Below, one piece after another: positions 43,411 through 58,763 of a stretch of 64,000 bases of DNA; within the stretch, counting starts at the first letter, position 1; each line of letters opens with the position of its first letter. The translations under genes were made by a program, and so were the position numbers. The notes below the pieces were generated by a model. That model worked only from the letters and a program-made list of their open reading frames with translations, made no database searches and was not told the DNA's origin. Source of the stretch: Eriocheir sinensis (taxonomy: Eukaryota > Arthropoda > Malacostraca > Decapoda > Varunidae); contig NC_066544.1 of the NCBI RefSeq assembly GCF_024679095.1, positions 4,157,524 through 4,221,523 of the forward strand. The letters are read 5' to 3'.

Positions 43411-45222
43411 GTTCCCTCCTCTCTTTAACCCTGACGGCAGCACTGCCGTCTCATCTGTCTCTAAAGCTAAACTCTTCGCTCAGACTTTCTGTAAGAACTC
43501 CACCCTGGACGATTCTGGGCATATTCCTCCTACTCATCCCCCCTCTGACTCCTTTATGCCTGTTACTAAGATTCTTCCAAAGAATGTTTTCTATGCCCTC
43601 TCTGGCCTCAACTCTCAAAAGGCTTATGGACCTGATGGAGTGCCTCCTATTGTCCTTAAAAACTGTGCTTCTGTGCTGACACCCTGCCTGGTCAAACTCT
43701 TTCGTCTCTGCCTGTCAACATCTATCTTTCCTTCCTGCTGGAGGTATGCCTTTGTACAGCCTGTGCCTAATAAGGGCGACCGTTCCAATCCCTCAAACTA
43801 CCGCCCTATAGCTTTACTTCCCTGTCTATCTATAGCTTTTGAATCAATCCTAAACCGGAAGATTCAGAAGCACCTTTCCACTTCTAACCTTCTATCTGAT
43901 CGCCAGTATGGATTCCTCAAGGGGCGTTCTACTGGCGATCTTCTTGCTCTCTTAACTGACTCTTGGTCATCCTCTCTTAGCCGTTTCGGTGAAACTTTCT
44001 CTGATGCGCTAGACATATCGAAAGCCTTCGATCGAGTCTGGCACCAGTCTTTGCTTTCTAAACTGCTCCCTTTCGGACTCTATCCCTCTCTCTGTTCCTT
44101 TATCTCCAGTTTCCTTTCCGGCCGTTCTATCTCTGCGGTGGTAGACGGTCACTGCTCTTCCCTTAAACCTATCAACAGTGGCGTTCCACAGGGCTCTGTC
44201 CTATCACCCACTCTCATCCTGTTATTCATCAATGATTTTCTTTCCATAACAAACTGTCCTGTCCACTCATACGCCAACGGCTCCACTCTGCATTATCCAA
44301 CTTCTTTCAATAGAAGACCCTCTCAACAGGAAGTACACGACTCCAGACTGGAAGCTGCAGAACGCTTAACCTCAGACCTTGCTATCATTTCCGATTGGGG
44401 CAGAAGGAACCTTGTGTCCTTCAGTGCCTCAAAAACTCAATTTCTCCACCTATCAACTCGACACAATCTTCCAAACACCTATCCCCTAATCTTCGACAAC
44501 ACTCAGCTGTCACCGTCTTCAACATCAAACATCCTCGGTCTATCCTTAACTCAAAATCTCAACTGGAAACTTCATATCTCCTCTCTCGCTAAATCAGCTT
44601 CCTCGAGGTTGGACGTTCTGTATTGTCTCCGCCAGTTCTTCTCCCCAGCGCAGTTGCTATCCATATACAGGGGCCTTGTCCGCCCTCGTATGGAGTATGC
44701 ATCGCACGTATGGGGAGGCTCCTCTCACACAGCTCTTCTGGACAGAGTGGAGTCTAAGGCTCTTCGTCTCATCAGCTCTCCTCCTCCTACTGATAGTCTT
44801 CTACCTCTTAAATTCCGCCGCAATGTTGCCCTCTCTTTCTATCTTCTATCGATATTTCCACGCTGACTGCTCTTCTGAACTTGCTAACTGCATGCCTCCC
44901 CCCCTCCCGCGGCCCCGCTGCACACGACTTTCTACTCGTGCTCATCCCTATACTGTCCAAACCCCTTATGCAAGAGTTAACCAGCATCTTCACTCTTTCA
45001 TCCCTCACGCTGGTATAAACTCTGAACAATCTTCCTTCATCTGTATTTCCTCCTGCCTACGACTTGAACTCTTTCAAAAGGAGGGTATCAGGACACCTCT
45101 CCTCCCGAAATTGATCTTTCTTTCGGCCACCTCTTTTGATTCTTTTTTGGGAGCAGCGAGTAGCGGGCTTTTTTTTTTTTTCTTTGTGCCCTTGAGCTGT
45201 CTCCTTTGTTGTAAAAAGAGAA
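43411..45222 (+). mobile_element. 5'-truncated LINE A copy with YANG motif
   Basis: Starts at TTCCCTCCTCTCTTTAACCC, just before the PDGS segment, so endonuclease is missing. The RT frame is open from here to about 44833: [64 protein letters not shown] and SGVPQGSVLSP. The catalytic YADD is replaced by Tyr-Ala-Asn-Gly at 44270-44281. One-base insertions near 44833 and 45014 shift the C-terminal frame compared with the copy at 26110-26340. The 3' UTR with GGGAGCAGCGAGTAGCGGG and TGTGCCCTTGAGCTGTC ends at about 45222. Dead copy. Confidence 0.88.
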
Positions 45223-46056
<834 letters not shown>

Positions 46057-46465
46057 CAGTGGACCAAGGCTCTGCCCAGACAGACTTTCGCCTCGCAGGC
46101 TTAGGTTCAAGCCCCGCTCAACACGGAAGATTTTTCCGCTAACAAGGAGCACGCACACCCATTCTCACTGAGCAAGGGAAATGGGTGTGTGCGGTGTGTG
46201 AGGTCCCAGCAGTATCCCCATTGATCGGTTAAACGAGTTCCCAAGCTTTCTTGCTCTGGGGGCGTACTGGGTGGCGATCACGAGTCCAGCACTTGATCAG
46301 GCCGTGATGAATAACATGCATCAATCGAATCGGCAATATCAGCTTATTGGTGCGGTCCCGCAGTGTTCAAGTCCGTCTCGTCGACGAGTGACCCAGCCTT
46401 TGGCGTCGACCAGGCCGCCACACTCTCCTGTTCAACACGCTGACCCCTGTGACTCATTGAACTGA
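46057..46465 (+). mobile_element. probable tRNA-derived SINE (family S2)
   Basis: AGTGGACCAAGGCTCTGCC resembles a diverged A-box region, and GGTTCAAGCCCCGC at about 46104-46117 is a good B box, with spacing right for a tRNA head. Then follows a non-tRNA body (ATGGGTGTGTGCGGTGTG, CCCATTGATCGGTTAAACGAG) that I associate with decapod SINEs. Body and head differ from family S1. No second copy lies in the window to prove the ends. Confidence 0.6.
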
Positions 46466-47079
46466 CACTCCCTGAAACGAAAAAAAATATACATATGAAC
46501 TGAGTTAACTTGTTTTTCACTCCCTGCTTTAGCGGATATTGAAGCTTGGAACAAATCCCTCCAATTTACTTGCAGATACAAATATATTCCGTCGCGCCGC
46601 CACGACTCTCGGTGTCAGGTTGCCTTTTATGGCGCGGGTGTGCATGTTACGTGCTTCTAATTCCAGCCCACACCACTTCAAGCCATCGTCGACCGCTGTA
46701 TTATGAATATTTAAACCCAGCTTGATTATTATTTTATGGATAAGATATTTGCTGCGTCATGTCCGCTTTTATAAAGAGGTAAATTCAATAGTCTTGCCTT
46801 CTTATATTCATTTTTACATATATTTTGTCTCTAATTATGATTTATTATATAATTCTTGTATGGAGCACTTAGGGGCTGGAAGGATGTCCTGTTGCTCCTT
46901 CAAGATTAAAGTAGTATGAAAGCTGCATTTAGTAATAGCATTTCGGCATTAGTTCACTATTACCTGAACATTACCATTTACCACGTCCTGCCTTGTGCAT
47001 GCACTTCCTTGGTCACGGGGATTACGGCTGACAACGCGGGATGATGGAAAGCCACTTGCGGGAGATGAAGGAGGGCCGA
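46466..47079. other. AT-rich unique sequence, no gene
   Basis: Nothing recognised. Confidence 0.5.
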
Positions 47080-47650
47080 GGTTATGACGCTGGATGGTTG
47101 TGGCGGTGGTGAGGTGATGGAGGTGGTAGAGTCTGCATGGGGTGGTGGGATACCGTGGTGTAGCTGTGTGGTGACGCGTGAGATGGGTGTAGTGGTTGTG
47201 GCGGTGTGTGGTGAATAAGGTGGGAGAGTGTGCATGAAGCGATGGAAGGATAGTGTTGTGTAGTTGTGTAGTGGTGGTGGTGAGGAAGGTGGATGAGTTT
47301 GCGTGGAGGGATGGGAGTGTGTGGTGTGGCTGGGTGGTGACTGATGAGTGATGGGTGTGGTGGTTGTGGCGGTGGTGTTGTGATGGAGGTATGTGAGTTT
47401 GCATGGAGGGATAGGGTAGTACGTTGTGGTTGCAGATAGTGGTTGTGGTGGTGATGGGGTAATAGAGCTGATATGGTTGTGATACAGAGGTTATGGTGTG
47501 GTTGGTTGTGATGGAGTTTAGCATGGTTGTGGTGGAGTTTAGCATGGTTGTGGTGGAGTTTAGCATGGTTGTGGTGGAGTTTAGCATGGTTGTGGTGGAG
47601 TTTAGCATGGTTGTGGTGGAGTTTAGCATGGTTGTAGTGGAATGTAATGG
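47080..47650 (+). repeat. GTGG-rich minisatellite with 21-bp core array
   Basis: The right part (47504-47650) has six near-perfect 21-bp units GGTTGTGGTGGAGTTTAGCA(T) plus one decayed unit. The left part has a longer unit with GATGGGTGTRGTGGTTGTGG at 47182 and 47350 (spacing 168) and GAGT.TGC.TGG motifs. A 277-codon minus-strand frame is repeat-encoded (TTTMLNS repeats), not a gene. Confidence 0.88.
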
Positions 47651-49119
<1,469 letters not shown>

Positions 49120-49159
49120 TTAACAGAATAGCCATGTGGTTTCTTATACGTAATTTCCC

Positions 49160-49202
49160 TTTTCTTATACATATATGTTTTTTTTATATTTTCAGGTAAG
49201 TT
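49160..49202 (+). promoter_or_regulatory. candidate recursive (ratchet) splice site
   Basis: A pyrimidine-rich stretch with an eight-T run leads to ATATTTTCAG|GTAAGTTT, with the AG|GT junction at 49195|49196. It is a near-ideal 3' splice site joined with no exon to an ideal 5' splice site, the juxtaposed form known from zero-length exons in long fly introns. If real, a plus-strand gene's long intron crosses this window. Confidence 0.4.
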
Positions 49203-49285
49203 TCTCCTTCACCAGCACACGCCACCAGGGAGAAAATGGGAGATGAGACGTGAAGGAAAATGGAAAAAAAAAGACTGGAAAAGAG

Positions 49286-49286
<1 letters not shown>

Positions 49287-49347
<61 letters not shown>
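49287..49347 (+). repeat. (GT)n microsatellite, 61 bp
   Basis: Pure TG. Confidence 0.95.
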
Positions 49348-51044
<1,697 letters not shown>

Positions 51045-52026
51045 AAATGACGAACAAAGAAACAAAAAAGCATATTTGTCCAGATACCCTCCTTCTCCTC
51101 CTCCTCACCCTCCTACTCTTTTTTTTCTCCTCCTCCTCCTTGTCCTCCTCTTCCCTCACCTTGTCTCTGTTGCACACCTGCCCAGGAAATTGACTTCAGC
51201 GCTTCCTTTTACCTGTCCTCCTCGCCTTGCCCTCACCTGTGCTCCAGCTGATTATCATTCCCCAGGTAGGAGACAGCAGGAACCCACACTCTTCACTACA
51301 CGAATATCTATCTATTGGCTCTTCCTCTTTTTTTACCCTCATCCTCCTCTTGGCTACTTTTTATCGGAGTATTTTCTCCCAAAGCGGCAGTAGGTGGGCG
51401 GGGCGGAGGTATTTCAGGTTAATATTTATCGCATCCTGTTAAAGTCTGGGGACGAGTGAGGGAAGGAGTGACTGGTTGAGTGAGGGAATGTGAGGGAAGG
51501 TGAGGTGGAAACGGAAGGTGGTTTGACTTTAGGGTGACTGGTAGGGTGAGGAGCGTGAGTGAGAGTGAGGAGAGGAGAGGAAAAGAGAGGAAAAGTAAGC
51601 TCTGCCGTGTCAGGGGAAGGAAGGTGGGAAGGTGACGTGACTTTGGGGTAATCCAGGTTGTTTTACGGTCACGTGATAACAGGCGAGTCGTGTAAGGTCT
51701 TGGTGGACTCGAAGTGGGGATGAGTAATGCGAGGTGAGGCGAGGTGAGGTGAGGACAGGGGAGCGTGCACGTGTTAATATAAGTCACGGTAGACATCTGA
51801 AGGCGAGGGAAGAGTGTTATGTGGAGGGGTAGTGCGGGAGAAAGGGGGATAGGAGGACGAGGAGGAGAAGAATAATCAGGAGGAGAAGGAGGAGGAAAAG
51901 GAGACGGTGGAGGAGGAGGAAGAGGAGGAGAAGGAGGAGGAGGACTAGGGGGAGTAAGCAGGTGTCTTGTGTGTTGATATTGAGTTGTCTCGTTTTTGCA
52001 ATGCTGAGGCCATGTATTTTCTTCGG

Positions 52027-52027
<1 letters not shown>
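51045..52027. other. pyrimidine-rich then GGTGAGG-rich, no gene
   Basis: CTCCTC-rich at 51090-51170, then GTGAGGGAAGG-like purine-rich DNA at 51450-51960 with GAGGTGAGGCGAGG repeats near 51731. Confidence 0.6.

Positions 52028-52102
<75 letters not shown>
52028..52102 (+). repeat. (CA)n microsatellite, 75 bp
   Basis: Pure AC, followed by a C-run. Confidence 0.95.
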
Positions 52103-52104
<2 letters not shown>

Positions 52105-53985
52105 CCCCCCCCTTACACACACTCACATCCGGCTTAACGTTTTATGCCCAAATTTCTCATGCATATTGTTCGGGTTTGTTGTGACCGGCCGACTGGACAC
52201 GCAACCATTAGGGGCATCCGGACATGGAAAAAGGGGAGCATCGCTGCAATTTGGGGATTCAACTCTCCTCATTATTTGCCGTGAGTCGAGTGTGTAATCA
52301 TAAGCTCTTGACGCCGCCTGTTTCGCAATTGGGGGGGGGAGGTGCAGGTGAGGGGGAGGCTCATGAGAAAGGACACCCAAGGAAGTAGTAGGATGCGGGT
52401 TATTAGGGCACATGCTGAGGTTTTGGGGATGTTGTTGTATGTTGTTGGTTGCGTAATTCCAATCTTTTTGTTTTTATTATTATTGCTGGCGGTGGAGGAG
52501 GACGGTAGTACAGAGGTATCACGCAAGGCCACAGTGCATTACCTACCCTGCTTTCCCTTCCTTTTCCCGTGTCTTCAGAGGAAAGCTTAACCAGTCCCTA
52601 ATGCAGCTTTGTGTCTTGCCTGTTTCCTGTGCTCGACCCACCTATTGCTGTTTATCTATGTGGCGGTGTTAACATTATAGTTATTATTACTACCTCCTTG
52701 TTTTTTTGTAGGTCGTCGGTGTTTTCCTATCGCACTGAATTGTATATAGTTACTGTTTTCCTATCATGGTAAGGGTGCGTGTTCCCGACTTCCTGCGCAT
52801 GGCTGGTTTTCGGTCTTTACAGGTTCCTCCTGCTGGACGTAATGGACCTGTTTACCTGTTTGTCCGTGTGTCCGAGCCGCGGGAAACCTGTGCGTGTGGT
52901 GTTCCTGCGGCGCCCGTAGGAGTCCGTAGCGGCCTTGGCATAAAGATGACGAATGGCTGGACTCAGAACGCCATTATCACAAAACTCGATTGCGGGTGAG
53001 AGGCGGACCGAACTTACTGCTGCATAGTTTGGATAATGGCGCAGCGACGTAGAGGAAAGCTTTATTACCGATAAGCTTGGGTTGTGGCGCTTAGTCGGAA
53101 AACAGAACCCCTTTTATTACTATAAAGTCTCAGTATAATGTAAAAGGTTTATTATTGTTTATTTCATCGATTTTCTTTTCCATTTTTCAGTGATTCTTCG
53201 CATTTATCTGTTCTTCATTAAATAGAGGATTTTTTGTGGGAGTATTTCGATAATTTTGCATTCTTCAGAGACATTTGGCATTGGTATCTTTACAAGTCCA
53301 GTTTAAAGTGAGAGGAAAGCGATACGAGGCGAGTTAAGAGTTCCTTGGGTGGGTTAATCTATTCTCCTGCGAGGGTCGTGATGGGCGTGGGGCGGGGCGG
53401 CAGGGCTCGCGGCGATGGCTGGCGGTGATTAGCGGCACACAGACAGTTGGCATCGCGTGCGCCTGTCGCAACACCCTACCGGCCGGCCTTGCGCGACTCA
53501 CGACTCTGCTTCACTTCTCCCCGGGGTGTTCTCCTTGAAGGGTCCCCGGCAGGTGTATGGGGGCGTGTCATGCTAGTACTTAACGGTACAGGTGTGTCAG
53601 GTGTGTTATAACTATACACTACGTACTGCTGCCACCATCGTCACCGTTACTGCTTATTAGTGCTACTTCTGCTGCTATAAAAAAGCCACAAAACAACAAG
53701 TGATAGCAGATGCAACAACAACAACCACAACAATGATAATGATAATAAGAATAACCACAGCAACAGCAGAAGAAAACAACAAAAAATAGCAACAACAACA
53801 ATCACTACTACTGCTACTACTACTACTACAACTGCTACTGTTACTACTACCACTACTACTCCTTTCTTATAGTAAAGGAAGCAGCTCAAGAACAAAAACA
53901 TATGAAAAAAAAGCCTTACCACTACTACTACTACTACTACTACTTCTGATGGTGATTATGCTACAACTATTTTTACAGAGGGGCA
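52103..53985. other. unique sequence and trinucleotide arrays, no gene
   Basis: Mostly unique DNA; AAC and ACT trinucleotide repeats at 53700-53945 read as Val/Leu- or Thr-rich frames. None of the short frames in 52120-53000 shows a domain. Confidence 0.55.
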
Positions 53986-54145
53986 GTGCTGAGAGTGATT
54001 GGGCTCATTAACATTCATTTATTCCTCCATAAGAGCCTGTTGAAGGACTGTCAAATTTTAATGAGCACAATCGCCGATGATGAAGGTGTCTCGCTTCACT
54101 TTCTTCGTTTAACAGCCGGAATATTCTTCCTGTTTCCTTCTCGCT
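53986..54145. promoter_or_regulatory. unique island, candidate conserved element
   Basis: A 160-bp non-repetitive block with GGGCTCATTAACATTC, TTTTAATGAGCAC and ATCGCCGATGATG, between an ACT array and C-rich DNA. Two inverted ATTAA/TTAAT-type cores 55 bp apart suggest homeodomain sites. Inference only. Confidence 0.25.
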
Positions 54146-54286
54146 GACACGCCAATCCTACTTAATAATTCATATTTTCCCGCTCCCCCCACCCCCCACC
54201 CCCCAGCCCCCACTCACTTCCCTCTCCCCCTCCCCTCATGTCACGTCCTGTTAACTAGCCCGGCCACTTTTCCTCTACCCCTTCAT
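54146..54286. other. C-rich sequence
   Basis: C-runs CCCCCCACCCCCCACC near 54185. No gene. Confidence 0.6.
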
Positions 54287-55075
<789 letters not shown>

Positions 55076-55455
55076 GAGGTAAGACAGATAGACAAACATT
55101 CAGATATAAGAACAGAGACATAAATAGAGACATACAAACACGTACAGACAGATCGACAGAGAGGCAGATGTAAAGACAGTCACACAAAGAGATGCACATA
55201 CAGACGGTGAAACAGACATACAGATACACAGACTAAATACAGACATAGACAAACAGGTAGACACAGAAAAATGGCCGATAGACCGATAGAGACTAACAAA
55301 CATATATTTAGACTGAGGCAGGCAAAAAAAATACGGATGGGCAGATAGAAAGATAGACATACGTTTAAACACATACAGACATATCAGAGACAGACAGACA
55401 GGCAGCTAAAAGTCATATACAGATAGAAAGGCAAACAGATGACAGACAGATAAAC
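55076..55455 (+). repeat. degenerate GACA/GATA array, 380 bp
   Basis: AGACAGATAGACA-type units (GACA, GATA, CATA) with heavy decay across the whole interval; minus-strand frames are Cys/Leu/Ser-rich strings from the repeat. Confidence 0.8.
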
Positions 55456-56311
55456 GAAACATATAAACTACATTTGATTCTTCTTTTTGGAGCAGTTTCC
55501 TATATCCTGCGGCTGTCCTTTGTCCCTGAACGGCGTGATGCGTGCAATTACCTTTTTTTCACAGCTGTAATGAAATCAGTTTAAGGTCAAAGCAAAGATA
55601 AGTGTATTTAGCTCCTATCTCGTAACAAGCGCATTGCAACATATCAAAATAATCATAGAAAAAAATAGAATAAAGACGTTGTGAGAATGTATGTCTCTTC
55701 TTCTATATATAAAAAGAAAAGAAGCAAAATAAAAATGGAATAAATATTAAATCCCTGAATTTTTCACATTTTGCATTTTTCCATCACAAGTCTAACTGTC
55801 TGTATTCTTCTCCTTCAAGCACCTGTTCCCGTGTCCATATAACGATCATCGATGTCACTCTAAGTTCACCTAAGCCGCTAATTGCCTCTCGGTCGCCAGG
55901 TAAACAGGGGTGTGAAGGGGTGAGTCGGGAGCCGCGTCACTTTAAGAATAAGGAGGTGAGTCGCCTGTAGCCTCGCAGATTCCAACACAAACCGTTTATG
56001 AGACGAAAGAGCGGCGTCATGTCCTTCCCTAAAGTGGCCAACTCGAGGAGGATGCAGAGAAGGGGAGGAGGTGAGGGGCTGTGAGGGAGGGAAGAGAAAA
56101 GATGATAGAACTGAGGGGAACTGAAGAAAGGTGATGAGGTGATGGGGAGGGAAGTAAAGAGGATTATACATAGCTCTGAGGGTAAGAAAGAGATGCCAGA
56201 GCTGTAAGGGAAAGAAATAGATTACTGGAGTTTTGAGGAAGGGAAGGGAAGGTGAAGGGGACCGTAGAAAAAAAAACTGGGAAATATAGAAGAGAGGGTT
56301 AACTAGGGGAG
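55456..56311. other. unique AT-rich then GA-rich sequence, no gene
   Basis: Nothing recognised; GGTCGCCAG|GTAAACAGG near 55897 resembles a short acceptor/donor junction but has a weak pyrimidine tract. Confidence 0.5.
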
Positions 56312-56580
56312 CTGGTGGCTGTTTTGTCAGCGTGTGGGCAAGGCGTCACCCGGGTCCAAGTCCCGCCCGCAGGTATACGTTGGCAATTTTCAGTCATCAC
56401 CGAGGGGGCTAAGATTACCCACATACCCAAATAACCACCTATCAACCAGTGCACTAGAAAAGCCCTCCAGAGAGGATGAAAGGGAGTTTCGGGGGGCAAC
56501 ATCTGTCAAGCAAGACTGGCGTAACTATGAAACACTTGCCTGCGCCACTAACGGTTTACAAAAGAAAATAAGAATTTAAG
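56312..56580 (+). mobile_element. tRNA-derived SINE (family S1-like), plus strand
   Basis: The head is GCTGGTGGCTGTTTTGTCAG (A-box-like) with B box GGGTCCAAGTCCCGCC at about 56354. ATCACCGAGGGGGCTAA, CCTATCAACCAG, AAGCAAGACTGGCG and ATGAAACACTTGCCTGCG follow in the same order as in the S1 copies at 807 and 29490, with more divergence. The following AGAGGCCGGTTGGTCTATAC...GCTCCTGTAAATCTA at 56590-56630 looks like another retroelement 3' piece. Confidence 0.7.
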
Positions 56581-57028
56581 GAGTCAGCAAGAGGCCGGTT
56601 GGTCTATACAAGAATGCTCCTGTAAATCTAACCCCACCTTACCTCACTATCCATGTTAGACAGTTAGGTAGTTTGTTAGTTAGTTAGTTAAGAGGTGGTC
56701 AAATAGCTATATTACCATGAGTTAGGTCGGTAGTTAAATAGTTATTTGAATAGTTATTTAAACAGTTAGTTAGTTAGTAAATTTTATTATATTCTGTATT
56801 TATTTATTTATATATGTGTTTATTTAATTATTTATCTATTTTGTTTTATATTTTGTTTTATTTTATTTTATAGTGGTGTTTTTTTTCCTTTTCTTTCTTT
56901 TCTTTTCTTTTTTATTGATGTTTTTCTTTTTCTTTTCTTTTCTTTGTTTTCTTTTCCTGTGTTTTCTTGCTGTTGGTTCTCTTTTTTTATGTTCTTTTTT
57001 TGCTGTTCTTTTTTTTCTATCATTCTTT
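56581..57028. other. AT-rich with TTAG and TTTTCTTT repeats, no gene
   Basis: TTAGTTAGTTAG motifs at 56660-56780 are too degenerate for the arthropod telomere repeat; polypyrimidine after 56870. Confidence 0.6.
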
Positions 57029-57030
57029 TG

Positions 57031-57355
57031 TTGATGTTCGTTGGTCTGGGTGACCCGCTTCCCTCCCAGAAGATACCCACCCATAATTTTGGTGATGTTA
57101 GTCAGGGGCGAAAGGTGGATGATGTTTCTTTGTATTTTTCTTTCCTTGATGTTTTTTTATTGCCGTTACTTTTCATTTTCGATTTTTTTCTGTTCTTTTT
57201 TTTTCCATATATTTTTGTGTTCTTTTCTATATCATCCCTTTTTGATGTTCTTTGGTCTGGATGAGCCTTTTTCTCCCCAGAAAAGACTCACCCATAATTT
57301 TGGCGATGTTAGGGCCTAAAGGTGGATGATCTGTGTTTTTTCTTTTCTTGATGCT
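57031..57355 (+). repeat. tandem duplication, period about 211 bp
   Basis: TTGATGTTCGTTGGTCTGG...CACCCATAATTTTGG.GATGTTAG...AAAGGTGGATGAT begins at 57031 and again at 57242, with about 115 bp clearly alike. Confidence 0.8.
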
Positions 57356-57412
57356 TCGTTTCCATATTTTCCTTTTTTTTTTTCTTCCATTTCTTACGTG
57401 TTTCCCTCACGT

Positions 57413-57544
57413 GGACTGCCTACCACGAGTAACGAGCCCAACCTGCCCGGGTTTATTGTTCGGAGTTTGCTCTCCGAGGCAGATTGCCTACCATGCACGG
57501 CTCACGAGCCCCACCTGCCCGGTTTGTAGTCGGAGTTTTCTCGG
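57413..57544 (+). repeat. tandem duplication, period 68 bp
   Basis: GGACTGCCTACCACG...ACGAGCCCAACCTGCCCGG...CGGAGTTT.CTC appears at 57413-57480 and, diverged, at 57481-57544. Confidence 0.8.
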
Positions 57545-57694
57545 TCAAGATGTAGCCTGAGACGGACTCAATTGTATACTATAATATGACATACACTCAC
57601 CCTGACGCTGTTTATTCTCCTCTGTGCGATGGTGACATTTGTTTTCTGGGAAAATGCTTAGTTTTAAAGTTACACGGGTATTAAAATATAGGAA
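57544..57694 (-). mobile_element. partial copy of inverted-repeat element M2
   Basis: It starts GTCAAGATGTAGCCTGAGAC and matches the reverse complement of 58128-58278 along about 150 bp, including ACTCACCCTGACGCTG, TTTATTCTCCTCTGTGCGAT and AAAGTTACACGGGTATTAA. The far end lacks the second terminal repeat, so it is a partial copy or one arm of a larger foldback. Confidence 0.75.
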
Positions 57695-57810
57695 TGCACC
57701 CACTGCCGCCCGCCGCTGGAGCCGCAAAATAATTCGCAGTGAGGATCAACTTGCTTACTGTTTCTATATTTCACTCACCACTCGGAAAGATCACGAGTGG
57801 ACAAACTAGA

Positions 57811-57970
57811 ACAAACCTAGGCAAATCTATGTTTATCCTGCTGTGTGTTCCCCCAGTGTGCATATGTACTGAACTGCAGAGCGACTTATTTCTGCAAGGA
57901 GGTATTTCTCGCACCACCGGCTGGACGCAATCGCCATATCCCCTCCTTCGCTACGTATCTCCGTCGCCCC
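57811..57970 (+). repeat. dispersed repeat D1, copy 1
   Basis: About 160 bp with GCAGAGCGACTTATTTCTGC and GGAGGTATTTCTCGCACC, repeated in direct orientation at 60607-60767. Lies between the two M2 copies. Family unknown. Confidence 0.8.
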
Positions 57971-58099
57971 ACACTGCGTGCCGAATAAATTTAAACTGCC
58001 TAAACCTAACTTTAAGTAACCTACCTAACGGGAGGGTTTCGCCCCCCTCGACCTCCCTTCCATTTGCGACGGAAAAGCAATACCTCCATGGCAGTGTGG

Positions 58100-58278
58100 G
58101 TCAAGATGTAGCCTGAGACCGCCCCCGACTCATTCCTATATCTTAATACCCGTGTAACTTTAAAACTGAGCATTTGCCTAGGACACGGACGGCACCATCG
58201 CGCAGAGGAGAATAAACAGCGTCAGCGTGAGTGTATGTCATACTTTAGTATTGAGTCGGTCTCAGGCTACATCTTGAC
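58100..58278 (+). mobile_element. MITE M2, 179 bp with 22-bp terminal repeats
   Basis: Both ends read GTCAAGATGTAGCCTGAGAC plus CG on their own strands (58100-58121 and 58257-58278, perfect). Both are followed inward by CGACTCA-like sequence. No coding capacity. No clear target duplication is visible (left GTGG, right TTGA), so the superfamily is open. Confidence 0.75.
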
Positions 58279-58763
58279 TTGACCTTACTTATTTTTTTTA
58301 TCCCTTCTTTCTTTTCTCTCTCATTATCTTTTCGTGTCTTTTTCCCTTCAAGGCATTATCATCTTTCTTAATTTCGTCCCTTCCTTCCCCTTTCCTTTCC
58401 CATTTTATCTCCTTCTTCCTTCATTTAGTGTTCTTTCCTCGCAGCCAGTCTGTCTGTTTTCCTTTCCCTATCCGTCTCCTTCTCATCTCCCTATTTCTTC
58501 CAGACGCTGCCTACTCTTCTTCCCTATTCTCTCCCCCTCCCATTTCCTTCACTTTTCTGTTCTCTTTTCTTTAAGTCTATCTTCACTTATTTTCCTCATA
58601 CCACTTTTGCTCCCTTACGGTTTTTCTCTTCACATTTTTTTCACTTTCTCTCGTCCGTCACCAACCGTCTCCCTCTTTTCATGTGGTCTTTGGTGCCAAT
58701 CACGCAGCCGTCTTTCGCTCTCTGTTCCTCACCCTCTCACTCACTTATTATCATTTACGTTCT
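58279..58763. other. pyrimidine-rich sequence, no gene
   Basis: TCTC/TTCC mixtures with Leu/Ser/Pro/Phe frames only. Confidence 0.6.

Noticed and set aside
52123..53000. Short frames of 77-96 codons around 52.1-53.0 kb
   Set aside because: No domain, no splice context, and composition follows local GC content.
56660..56780. Telomere-like TTAGG/TTAG repeat
   Set aside because: Units are irregular TTAGTTAG with many changes and no run of TTAGG; ordinary degenerate simple repeat.
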